Assembly: GCF_947301925.1 (NCBI RefSeq)
Contig: NZ_CAMYUE010000001.1
Span: 186,001 to 250,000 of the forward strand
Reading direction: 5' to 3'
DNA: 64,000 nucleotides
Source: an uncultured Ruminococcus sp.
GTDB lineage: Bacteria; Bacillota; Clostridia; Oscillospirales; Ruminococcaceae
Below the pieces are notes generated by a model. It saw only the letters and a program-made list of their open reading frames with translations. It ran no database searches and was not told where the DNA came from. The position numbers were made by a program, and so were the translations under genes. Below are positions 17,724 through 24,485 of this stretch, piece by piece (the first letter of the stretch is position 1; every line of letters begins with the position of its first letter).

Positions 17724-17747
17724 GGGACGCTTTTCATGAAGCGTCCC
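17724..17747. repeat. Stable hairpin between tfrA and the carrier gene
   Basis: Perfect 9-bp stem GGGACGCTT / AAGCGTCCC with a 6-nt loop. On the + strand no T run follows, so it may only attenuate transcription or protect mRNA ends; on the minus strand it is followed by a long T run although no minus gene reads into it. Confidence 0.6.
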
Positions 17748-17780
17748 GAAATATGATATAAGAAAGATAAGTGATAAATA

Positions 17781-18992
17781 ATGGATCTGTTTAATGGAAT
17801 TCTCTCTATTCACGGCGTTTCATTCCTTATGATATCGGTGATCGCTATTTCGGCTATCGGATATGTTCTTGGAAGAATAACCATAAAAGGCGTTTCACTT
17901 GGTACGGCAGGCGTTTTTATAGTCGCACTGCTGTACGGCTGCATTTTCTATAAGCAGCTATCGGATGAGATAAATACCGATTTCGTTGGAAATGCTCTGA
18001 AGATCGTCGATAATCTGGGACTGATACTCTTTGTTACGGCTGTGGGCTTTATTGCCGGCCCGAATTTCTTCGGAAACTTCAAGAAAAACTTCAAGTCATA
18101 TGTTCTTCTGGCAATTATTATCATACTGAGCGGCGGACTTGCCTGCGCAGGCTGTATAATGGTAGGCAGAAACTTTACCGACCTGAGCACAGAAGAGTTT
18201 ACAGCTATGCTTACGGGAATACTCTCGGGGGCTCTTACAAGTACTCCCGGTTTTTCTGCCGCAAAGGACGCAGTGGGAAATGACCATCTTCAGAGTATCG
18301 TATCGGTTGGCTATGCAATAGCATATATTTTCGGTGTAATAGGTGTGGTTCTGTTTGTTCAGATAATTCCTAAGCTTACGAAGGCTGATATGGCAAAGGA
18401 GAGAGAGCTTCTTGCACCTTCTTCTGCTAAAAAGACTAAGGAAAAGAAAATGTATAAGCTTATTGAGATGGACAGCTTCGGTATCATGCCCTTTGCTTTT
18501 GCAGCTGCAATAGGAATAATCATCGGTTCCTTTAAATTTGGAAACTTTTCTCTTTCAACCACAGGCGGCTGTCTGCTTGTATCGCTGATATTCGGCCATT
18601 TCGGACATTTCGGAAAGCTGTCTGTAACACCGAAGGATTCTACGCTGAAGGTGTTCAGAGAGCTTGGCCTCATGTTCTTCCTTATCGGTGCGGGAGTTTC
18701 GGGCGGAGCAAAGTTCGTGCAGTATTTTGATGCTGTATACTTTGTATACGGAATGATAATGACTGTTATTCCTATGATAATCGGTTATCTTTTCGCCAAG
18801 TATGTGCTCAAGCTCAGTCTGCTAAACAATCTCGGCTCAATAACAGGCGGAATGACTTCCACACCTGCTCTCGGTACACTTATCAGTACTGCAGGAACAG
18901 AGAATGTTGCGTCTGCTTATGCGGCAACATATCCTGTAGCACTGATATCCGTAGTTCTTGTTTCACAGTTCCTCATAATACTTTTCAAATAA
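17781..18992 (+). CDS. AspT/YidE-family carrier, predicted dicarboxylate (succinate) exporter
   Basis: A 403-residue membrane protein with two AspT/YidE half-domains, recognisable by the paired motifs GALTSTPGFSAA (about residue 155) and GGMTSTPALGTL (about residue 358), with roughly ten membrane segments. The central part is only a ~40-residue basic linker, whereas typical ~540-residue AspT and SucE proteins carry two regulatory TrkA_C (RCK_C) domains there. SucE of Corynebacterium, in this family, exports succinate (family knowledge). Its place 63 bp after the fumarate reductase, with no promoter seen between, makes succinate export the best inference. Aspartate:alanine exchange is an alternative. 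Confidence 0.75.
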   Translation: MDLFNGILSIHGVSFLMISVIAISAIGYVLGRITIKGVSLGTAGVFIVALLYGCIFYKQLSDEINTDFVGNALKIVDNLGLILFVTAVGFIAGPNFFGNFKKNFKSYVLLAIIIILSGGLACAGCIMVGRNFTDLSTEEFTAMLTGILSGALTSTPGFSAAKDAVGNDHLQSIVSVGYAIAYIFGVIGVVLFVQIIPKLTKADMAKERELLAPSSAKKTKEKKMYKLIEMDSFGIMPFAFAAAIGIIIGSFKFGNFSLSTTGGCLLVSLIFGHFGHFGKLSVTPKDSTLKVFRELGLMFFLIGAGVSGGAKFVQYFDAVYFVYGMIMTVIPMIIGYLFAKYVLKLSLLNNLGSITGGMTSTPALGTLISTAGTENVASAYAATYPVALISVVLVSQFLIILFK

Positions 18993-18997
18993 AAATA

Positions 18998-19027
18998 AAG
19001 CGTCTCCGCTGTGGAGACGCTTGTTTT
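18998..19027 (+). terminator. Terminator of the fumarate reductase unit
   Basis: Perfect 10-bp stem AAGCGTCTCC / GGAGACGCTT, 5-nt loop, then GTTTTAT. Confidence 0.85.
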
Positions 19028-19033
19028 ATACAT

Positions 19034-19063
19034 AAAAAAGCCTGAGAGCTGTTCTCAGGCTTT
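19034..19063 (-). terminator. Terminator of the pyrE unit
   Basis: Read on the minus strand, stem AAAGCCTGAG / CTCAGGCTTT is followed by a run of six T. It lies 6 bp past the pyrE stop. Confidence 0.85.
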
Positions 19064-19068
19064 GTTTA

Positions 19069-19722
19069 TTACTTAACTCCGTATGTTTCTCTGTATTCCA
19101 GCATCTTATCCAGATATTCCTTGCCGGGAACGATATCATTCCTGATTGCGTCGATAATATCCTCCATTGTAACGATAGGATAAACGATAACTCCGAAATC
19201 ACGTTTTACTTCCTGTACTGCGGAAAGCTCTCCTGTACCTTTTTCCATACGATCGACTGTTATGACCATACCGGTAACATTTACATCTGCCGCAGTCATA
19301 AGCTTGGGCATGGACTCTCTGAGCGCTTTGCCCGATGTCATAACATCATCAATGATAACGACTTTCTCTCCGTCAACAAGAGTTTTTCCAACGAACATAC
19401 CGCCTTCGCCGTGATCCTTTGCTTCCTTTCTGTCGAAGCAATAGGATACATCAATACCGAATTTATTGCTGAGAGCTACTACAGCTGATACTGCAAGGGG
19501 GATACCCTTGTAAGCAGGTCCGAAAAGAGTATCCACGGGGATATTATTCGCTTTTATACATTTAGCGTAGTATTCACCGAGCTTTGCAAGCTGTGCACCT
19601 GTCTTATAGTTTCCGCAGTTGATGAAATAGGGAGCTTTACGTCCGCTTTTTAATGTGAACTCACCAAACGTAAGCACGCCGCAGTCAACCATAAACTTTA
19701 TAAAACTTTCCTTGTAAGTCAT
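19069..19722 (-). CDS. pyrE: Orotate phosphoribosyltransferase
   Basis: A 217-residue enzyme joining orotate and PRPP to form orotidine 5'-phosphate in pyrimidine synthesis. It has the PRPP-binding motif VVIIDDVMTSGKA and the N-terminal FTLKSGRKAPYFIN block typical of PyrE. The start at 19722 (MTYKESF) has GGAGG 8 nt upstream; a longer frame begins at 19776 but has no ribosome site and abuts the upstream stop. It follows a zinc-ribbon gene on the same strand by 53 nt. No other pyr genes or PyrR-type leader are visible nearby. Confidence 0.95.
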   Translation of the reverse strand: MTYKESFIKFMVDCGVLTFGEFTLKSGRKAPYFINCGNYKTGAQLAKLGEYYAKCIKANNIPVDTLFGPAYKGIPLAVSAVVALSNKFGIDVSYCFDRKEAKDHGEGGMFVGKTLVDGEKVVIIDDVMTSGKALRESMPKLMTAADVNVTGMVITVDRMEKGTGELSAVQEVKRDFGVIVYPIVTMEDIIDAIRNDIVPGKEYLDKMLEYRETYGVK

Positions 19723-19775
19723 TTTTATAACCTCCGTTATGTATTTATTACCTCCTGCATTGCAGGTCATAATCA

Positions 19776-20126
19776 TTAAATAGCTTCATATACATGACCG
19801 CAGAAAGGACACCTTGGGTAGTCGAGGTCTATTTCTGCGCCGCATTCGGGACAAATCTTTTTAGGAAGAATATCGATACTGTCGTCTATGTCCTGTTTGA
19901 ATTTTCCGGCAAATCCCGTAGGGTGGGTGACAGGGAATACGCCAATGAGCATACCGCATTCAGAACAATAATAGCCCAGTGTGGTATCTACGGGAACTTC
20001 ACAAAGCATTTCATCGCCGTCGTAGAATGTGGAAACGGGATAAACGAGAGACGAGCCCTTGGTAGGGATTCCGCGTTTTTCTATCTTGAAGAAGCCTCTG
20101 AGCATTTGTTTGCCGCAATGGATCAT
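19776..20126 (-). CDS. Zinc-ribbon protein of unknown function upstream of pyrE
   Basis: A 116-residue protein with three cysteine pairs: an early HCGKQM segment, YYCSECGMLIG in the middle, and a C-terminal CPECGAEIDLDYPRCPFCG zinc ribbon. It probably binds one or two zinc ions. Start supported by GGGAGGGA. It is the first gene of the pyrE unit and a good promoter lies about 30 bp upstream. I do not recognise a named family; a metal- or nucleic-acid-binding role would be a guess. Confidence 0.75.
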   Translation of the reverse strand: MIHCGKQMLRGFFKIEKRGIPTKGSSLVYPVSTFYDGDEMLCEVPVDTTLGYYCSECGMLIGVFPVTHPTGFAGKFKQDIDDSIDILPKKICPECGAEIDLDYPRCPFCGHVYEAI

Positions 20127-20154
20127 AATTATCCCTCCTAAATGCTATAGTATT

Positions 20155-20183
20155 ATTATAGTCTATTTTTCAGAATAATTCAA
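20155..20183 (-). promoter_or_regulatory. Promoter of the zinc-ribbon/pyrE unit
   Basis: Minus strand: TTGAAT (20183-20178), 17-bp spacer, TATAAT (20160-20155). Confidence 0.8.
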
Positions 20184-20247
20184 GAGACTATGGCAAGAAA
20201 AAACAAAAAAACATAATAACCGTATAAAGGCATCCTTGAATTACCAC

Positions 20248-20276
20248 TTGATTTTTGCCGCTGATTAGTGTATAAT
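20248..20276 (+). promoter_or_regulatory. Promoter of the DUF1292 gene
   Basis: TTGATT (20248-20253), 17-bp spacer, TATAAT (20271-20276), about 40 bp before the start codon. Confidence 0.8.
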
Positions 20277-20316
20277 ATATTCATAAAGAGGCTTATGCCG
20301 GATTGGAGAAACATTT

Positions 20317-20607
20317 ATGTCTGAAATGAACGAGTACACACCGGACCTTTTTGAACTTATAGATGAGGACGGAAACAAGAAGCAGTTTGAGCTCTTTGAT
20401 GCTGCTGAAATAAACGGTGAACAGTATTTTGCAATGCTTCCTGCTGTAGAGGATGATGATTTCCTGAATTCTGACTGTGAGCTTGTTATATTAAAGTCGA
20501 TAGAAGAGGACGGGGAAGAGCTGCTGGCTTCAATCGATGATGACGACGAATTTGAAACGGTATCAAAATTCTTTATGGAGAGACTTCAGGACGCTCTTGA
20601 GGAATGA
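20317..20607 (+). CDS. DUF1292 family protein
   Basis: A 96-residue, very acidic cytoplasmic protein. The pattern FELIDEDGNKKQFELFD, NGEQYFAML and CELVILKS is that of DUF1292 (YrzB-like) proteins found in Firmicutes, often near ruvX and alaS; function unknown. Here it stands alone with its own promoter and is followed by the promoter of a probable 6S RNA. The ribosome site (ATTGGAGAA) is moderate. Confidence 0.85.
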   Translation: MSEMNEYTPDLFELIDEDGNKKQFELFDAAEINGEQYFAMLPAVEDDDFLNSDCELVILKSIEEDGEELLASIDDDDEFETVSKFFMERLQDALEE

Positions 20608-20644
20608 TTTTACCGATTTTTAATAATTTTACATAGAATTGCTA

Positions 20645-20673
20645 TTGATTTTTTGAAATGTATATGCTATAAT
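20645..20673 (+). promoter_or_regulatory. Promoter of the probable 6S RNA
   Basis: TTGATT (20645-20650), 17-bp spacer, TATAAT (20668-20673). It is followed by ~200 nt without a credible gene and then a T run. Confidence 0.75.
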
Positions 20674-20679
20674 ACATAT

Positions 20680-20873
20680 AGAAAGAATAAATTCTGCCTT
20701 GTTCGGGTAATTATAGTTTTTATAATCCAACACATAATCCAAGGGAATTCGACTCCGTATGTGGACTGCAGACCTCCCGCCCTGCGGAAGAAGGGAGCGA
20801 GAAGCATAAGGGCGTTTACCCACCTGCTTCGTGCGGGTTTTATGCACTATATGACGGCAAGGCGGATTTTTTT
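20680..20873 (+). ncRNA. ssrS: Probable 6S RNA
   Basis: A ~190-nt gene-free transcript bounded by a strong promoter and a run of seven T (20867-20873). The ends pair: CTGCCTTG (20694-20701) with CAAGGCGG (20858-20865). Internal stems include CACATA/TATGTG in the 5' arm and GCATAA/TTATGC near the apex. Length, closing stem adjoining the T run and the purine-rich CCTGCGGAAGAAG block resemble clostridial 6S RNAs as I remember them. 6S RNA binds housekeeping RNA polymerase and lowers transcription in stationary phase (family knowledge). Assignment is by eye; a covariance search would decide. Confidence 0.55.
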
Positions 20874-20887
20874 ACAAAAATGCAAAT

Positions 20888-20924
20888 AAACCTCCCGAAA
20901 GCATGATCTGTTTTCGGGAGGTTT
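20888..20924 (-). terminator. Terminator of htrA
   Basis: Stem AAACCTCCCGAAA / TTTTCGGGAGGTTT with a ~10-nt loop; on the minus strand it ends in GGTTTATTT, 10 bp past the protease stop. Confidence 0.75.
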
Positions 20925-20933
20925 AGCATTTTC

Positions 20934-22367
20934 TCAGTTTTCCGAAACTTTTGAGTCATCACTGAACGGAGCGTTTTTGCCGCCTGTGATGTATTTCTTT
21001 TCCTGTAGAATTACTCTTACTTTTAAATCCTTATTATTTCTTACTATCGTAAGCGTTATTTCATCGCCTGCTTTGTATTTATTCTTTACCTCATTAAGCT
21101 CCTGAGCAGTTGAAACAGGTTGTCCTTCTATGTCGATTATTATATCACCGACTTCGAGACCTGCTACATCGGCCGCGCTTCCTTCCTGAACAGTAAGGAT
21201 ACATACACCAACAGGGATACTGTAATATCTGGACTGCGCTTCGTTGATATCATTGGTGTTTATGCCGATCTGAGGCCGTCCCGTGACATAACGGAAATTG
21301 ATAAGATCATCTATTATCTTTTTGGCTTCTTTCATCGGAATAGCAAAGCAAAGTCCTTCTACGCTGGCGATGTTGCTACTGTAGCTTGAAGACATCTTTG
21401 CAGAGTTTATACCTATGACCTGTCCGCAGCTATTGAGCAGGGGACCGCCTGAGTTTCCGCTGTTTATGGCGGCGTCTGTCTGTATCAGGTCGATATTCTT
21501 TTCATTGATATCGATCTTTCTGTTGAGTGCGGAGACTATTCCGCAGGTAACTGTACCAAAAAGATCGAATCCCAGAGGATTTCCGACAGCTATAACAAGC
21601 TCACCGACTCTTAATTCGTCGCTGTCACCGATCACAGCAGGTTTAAGGCCTGTTTCGTCAACTTTTAATACTGCGATATCTGTTTCAGGATCATAGGCAA
21701 CGATATTTGCTTCGTGTTCGGTCTCATCGCTGAAAAGAACAGATACTTCGATTGCTTCACCCGCATTATATTCTTCGTCATAAATAACGTGTGCATTTGT
21801 AACTATATATCCGTCATCCGATATGATAAAGCCTGTACCCGTGCCTCTGAGCTGCTGAGTCTGAGGCATGGTGTTCCATCCCCAGATACTGAACGACTGC
21901 TGCTGCTCAAACTCAAAAGTGGAAGCGACTCCAACAACAGAAGGCATTATAGAATCAACGATATCAGGGATCTGTTTAGCATCGGAACGTGAAGCAAGGT
22001 CGATAAGGCTCGGGAGAGGTTCTTCGTTCTTATCGGCCGCTGTTGCTTCGGGATTTATAACAGCCTTGGAAGGTTTGCCAGAGAATTCCGCCAGTTCATC
22101 CTTTGTATCATTCAGGAACTTATATACCTGAACTGTACCAGTACCAAGTATTGCAAGAGCAAGTACCGCAGCAATGCATTTCAAAACGAAATGTGACTTT
22201 TTCTTATTATTTGTTTTTGAGGAGTTTTCGGAAGTATAGGTGTATGAACCTTCGTCGTAGCGTGTTTCGTTTTTTAACGGTGAACTGATATCATCGTAAC
22301 GATCAGATCTTACTTCGTGTCCGTGATCGGAATGAAAAAAGTCATTATCATTGTAATTATCTGACAT
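20934..22367 (-). CDS. htrA: Membrane-anchored HtrA/DegP-type serine protease
   Basis: A 477-residue protein: acidic cytoplasmic N-terminus (1-57), one membrane helix (about 59-80), trypsin-like domain with catalytic His193 (TNAHVIY), Asp230 (PETDIAVL) and Ser306 (NSGNSGGPL), and one C-terminal PDZ domain (about 360-460). This is the layout of Firmicute HtrA quality-control proteases facing the outside. RBS GAAAGGA precedes the ATG. A monocistronic gene with its own terminator. In other Firmicutes such genes respond to cell-envelope stress; no regulator or operator is evident here. Confidence 0.95.
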   Translation of the reverse strand: MSDNYNDNDFFHSDHGHEVRSDRYDDISSPLKNETRYDEGSYTYTSENSSKTNNKKKSHFVLKCIAAVLALAILGTGTVQVYKFLNDTKDELAEFSGKPSKAVINPEATAADKNEEPLPSLIDLASRSDAKQIPDIVDSIMPSVVGVASTFEFEQQQSFSIWGWNTMPQTQQLRGTGTGFIISDDGYIVTNAHVIYDEEYNAGEAIEVSVLFSDETEHEANIVAYDPETDIAVLKVDETGLKPAVIGDSDELRVGELVIAVGNPLGFDLFGTVTCGIVSALNRKIDINEKNIDLIQTDAAINSGNSGGPLLNSCGQVIGINSAKMSSSYSSNIASVEGLCFAIPMKEAKKIIDDLINFRYVTGRPQIGINTNDINEAQSRYYSIPVGVCILTVQEGSAADVAGLEVGDIIIDIEGQPVSTAQELNEVKNKYKAGDEITLTIVRNNKDLKVRVILQEKKYITGGKNAPFSDDSKVSEN

Positions 22368-22488
22368 ACTGCTCGTCCTTTCACATATTTACTCATTATA
22401 ATATATTATAAGCATTTATGTGATAATTATATGATAGCATAGGGAAAGATGATATACATATTAATTATATATATATTTCATAAAACAA

Positions 22489-22510
22489 AGCCCCGACACA
22501 TGTCGGGGCT
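22489..22510 (-). terminator. Terminator of the large ncRNA
   Basis: 9-bp stem AGCCCCGAC / GTCGGGGCT with a 4-nt loop; on the minus strand followed by TTGTTTTAT. Confidence 0.8.
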
Positions 22511-22564
22511 ATAACATCACTATTCAATTTTAATTTAAGCGACTTTCATCGCTTGGCTAAATTA

Positions 22565-23095
22565 CCCTTTGGACTCACCCTTTCGGATCAGATTTTAAAT
22601 GTGTACCTCATTTTCATCGTACATCATTCCTTTAAATAAAGTAATCAAGCAATGTAAAAATTCTCCATCGGAATCACCTATAAAGATGTATTTATTCGGT
22701 ATCATTTTCCTGATCCGAACATCATGCAAGTTCATAAAGTAATAACCTAAATTCTCATTGGACTCAACCTTTACTTAAGATTTTTCGCAATATATCTAAA
22801 GACTTATTGTCGAAATTTCAGATAACTCTGTATCCTTGAAGTTTTGACATGAAGCCGTTCAGATCAGCAATGCGTCAGCCTTATAATCAGGTATTTAAGC
22901 TTTTTTGAGCTTTCATCAATGGAACAAGCGCTAAGCCTATATTCCCGCAAACTATTATCCGATTACTCAGCAAGCCCGCCGGCTTCAAGATGCTGTACAA
23001 AGTTTCCTTCCATTGGACTCACTCTCCCTTCCGCATAAAATCATTTACATTGAGGCATTGCCTCAGTCCAAGTAAATATAGCTTGGAGGACTCTG
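22565..23095 (-). repeat. Five-copy GAGTCC-type motif within the ncRNA
   Basis: Plus-strand positions of the copies: 22565-22580, 22665-22678 (variant GATTCC), 22756-22769, 23010-23022 and 23083-23095 (divergent). On the minus strand the core is approximately GGTGAGTCCAATGG. Spacing is irregular (about 100, 90, 255 and 75 nt), unlike CRISPR. Confidence 0.6.
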
Positions 23096-23120
23096 TTGAG
23101 CTCTCCTTTTCCTTGATTAT

Positions 23121-23149
23121 ATATTACCACATAATGTGTGCATTGTCAA
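23121..23149 (-). promoter_or_regulatory. Promoter of the large ncRNA
   Basis: Minus strand: TTGACA (23149-23144), 17-bp spacer, TAATAT (23126-23121), among the best promoters in the window. Confidence 0.85.
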
Positions 23150-23281
23150 TAGATTTCTCTAAACATTCACATATATTTAGTGTAATTCGGCGTATATAAC
23201 AAAGGCGTTTACGCCTGATTGTATATTATGCTGTATTATATGGATTGAAAATGAGATAGTCTGAAAAATCAATGAAAACTC

Positions 23282-23310
23282 TTGCAAAAAGCATAAAAAA
23301 GGGGTATAAT
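23282..23310 (+). promoter_or_regulatory. Promoter of the SGNH-like gene
   Basis: TTGCAA (23282-23287), 17-bp spacer, TATAAT (23305-23310). The ~72-nt leader contains a 7-bp hairpin, GCCGTAT (23344-23350) / ATACGGC (23357-23363). Confidence 0.75.
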
Positions 23311-23388
23311 ATATTTGTATGCCGTTTCGGCTTATTTCGGTATGCCGTATACCGTAATACGGCGGCTCTTTAGGAGTCAGGAGAAAAT

Positions 23389-24237
23389 ATGTCAAAAAAG
23401 AAAAGCATAAGAAGGATCTCAAATAAAAAGAGAGTAAGGCCGAAGGTCCGTTTCAGTATATGGGGACTTCTGCTTATTTTTGTTCTTTCGTTTGCGACCT
23501 GTTTCGTATTATATATGGTGGCAGCAAATTATAATGAGGATTTCTTCTCGGAAGAGTTTGAAAAGGTAGTTGTTGAGGAAAAAAGCGGCAAGTCTGCATC
23601 GGAAGGTAATAATACAGACGTCGGCGACGGACATGAGCAAGACAATAAGCCTTCACTGACAAACCCCATATCACAGTCAGACCCGAAGGATCCTTCCTAT
23701 CTCAGTGAATGCTGCCTTGTGACTGATACGACTTTGCTCGATATGGCAAAATACTCTGAGCTCAAGGACGTCATAGGAAGCGCCGAGCTTACCGCTATAG
23801 GCTGTAATGCAGTTACCATCACTTCATCATATGGTGATAAGACCGCCTATGAGATCATTCAGATAAAAAAGCCGGAAAAGGTTTATGTGATGCTTGGCAG
23901 TGATATCGGCACCTCATCCGTCGATGATATGATATCCAGCTATACAGGATTTATAAAAAATGTAAGGGGATATCTTCCTAATTCTGATATATATATAATG
24001 CAGCTTCCGCCTGTTCGTGATGATGATCCTGTTGTCAATAACAGTAAGATAAACGAATTCAATACAAAGCTGCTTACGATCGCAAATACAAATGATGTAT
24101 ACTGTATCGATACTAACACAGCTCTTAAAGGTGTTGACGGAAAACTTTCCGAAGATTTCCGCTCTGCGGAAACGGGTTCTCTGACTGAATCTGCATACAA
24201 AACAATAGCCGATTACATACTTTGTCATACTGTATAA
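23389..24237 (+). CDS. Membrane-anchored SGNH/GDSL-like protein
   Basis: A 282-residue protein with a very basic N-terminus, one membrane helix (about residues 24-44), a Ser/Gly/Asp-rich linker and an extracellular domain. The segments KPEKVYVMLGSDIGT, YIMQLPP and INEFNTKLLTIANTNDVYCIDT follow the strand/helix order of SGNH hydrolases. The usual late DxxH block is replaced by a region reading TGSLTESAYKTIADYI, and the Asn of block III is not clear, so catalysis is doubtful. Similar proteins are common in Ruminococcus as cell-surface or polysaccharide-modifying factors; the precise role is unknown. RBS CAGGAG. Confidence 0.6.
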   Translation: MSKKKSIRRISNKKRVRPKVRFSIWGLLLIFVLSFATCFVLYMVAANYNEDFFSEEFEKVVVEEKSGKSASEGNNTDVGDGHEQDNKPSLTNPISQSDPKDPSYLSECCLVTDTTLLDMAKYSELKDVIGSAELTAIGCNAVTITSSYGDKTAYEIIQIKKPEKVYVMLGSDIGTSSVDDMISSYTGFIKNVRGYLPNSDIYIMQLPPVRDDDPVVNNSKINEFNTKLLTIANTNDVYCIDTNTALKGVDGKLSEDFRSAETGSLTESAYKTIADYILCHTV

Positions 24238-24244
24238 TTTTCAG

Positions 24245-24270
24245 GCTGACCACTATATATAGTGGTCGGC
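24245..24270. repeat. Long palindrome after the SGNH-like gene
   Basis: GCTGACCACTATATATAGTGGTCGGC folds into a long hairpin, with only a weak T run (TGTTTAC) on the + strand. It may be a terminator. Its core CCACTATATATAGTGG also fits the NrdR-box pattern. Confidence 0.5.
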
Positions 24271-24396
24271 TGTTTACATTTTGTAGACCCCTTTTAAACG
24301 GCGAAATATCGCAAAAATCAATTTTTATAAATGTTTTATGCACATTAATCACAATTATATAGCATGTTTCTCCTCGTTCATTGTACATACTTCACA

Positions 24397-24425
24397 TTGA
24401 CAAGAGCTCTCTAATGTTTTATACT
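24397..24425 (+). promoter_or_regulatory. Promoter of nrdDG
   Basis: TTGACA (24397-24402), 17-bp spacer, TATACT (24420-24425). Confidence 0.85.
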
Positions 24426-24466
24426 ATAGATTAGAGCAATTGAAAGACAGATACTATATATTGTGT
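24421..24466. promoter_or_regulatory. Tandem NrdR boxes in the nrdD promoter
   Basis: Box 2 (24451-24466), ATACTATATATTGTGT, matches the NrdR consensus acaCwAtATaTwGtgt at 15 of 16 positions. Box 1 (24421-24436) is weaker and overlaps the -10 element. Start-to-start distance is 30 bp, near three helical turns, as expected for paired NrdR sites. NrdR represses ribonucleotide reductase genes when dATP is high (family knowledge); nrdR itself is not in the window. Confidence 0.75.
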
Positions 24467-24485
24467 TTGGAGGTATGATAAAGAA

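Larger units (their letters stand above)
22478..23114 (-). ncRNA. Large structured non-coding RNA (~640 nt), possibly ROOL class
   Basis: Minus-strand transcription unit with a near-perfect promoter, no credible reading frame and an intrinsic terminator. Structure seen directly: a 10-bp perfect long-range helix (22582-22591 with 22710-22719); hairpins TGAGGC/GCCTCA (23051-23065) and AAGCGA/TCGCTT (22538-22555); and five copies of a motif around GAGTCC. RNase P and tmRNA signatures are absent. Size, genus and lack of coding suggest an ornate large RNA such as ROOL (rumen-originating, ornate, large), but I cannot confirm the class from memory of its consensus. It lies between htrA and an SGNH-like gene. 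Confidence 0.7.

Noticed and set aside
22807-22815. Spo0A-box core TTGTCGAAA inside the ncRNA
   Set aside because: It lies mid-transcript, away from any promoter; chance occurrence is likely.
22565-23095. CRISPR array from the repeated GAGTCC motif
   Set aside because: Copies are short, diverged and irregularly spaced, with no cas genes nearby.
22478-23114. RNase P RNA or tmRNA as identity of the large RNA
   Set aside because: The conserved GAGGAAAGTCC-type RNase P block and the tRNA-like ends and tag frame of tmRNA are not seen.
22990-23199. 69-codon + strand frame within the large ncRNA region
   Set aside because: No ribosome site, no conserved features, and it runs across the opposing ncRNA promoter.
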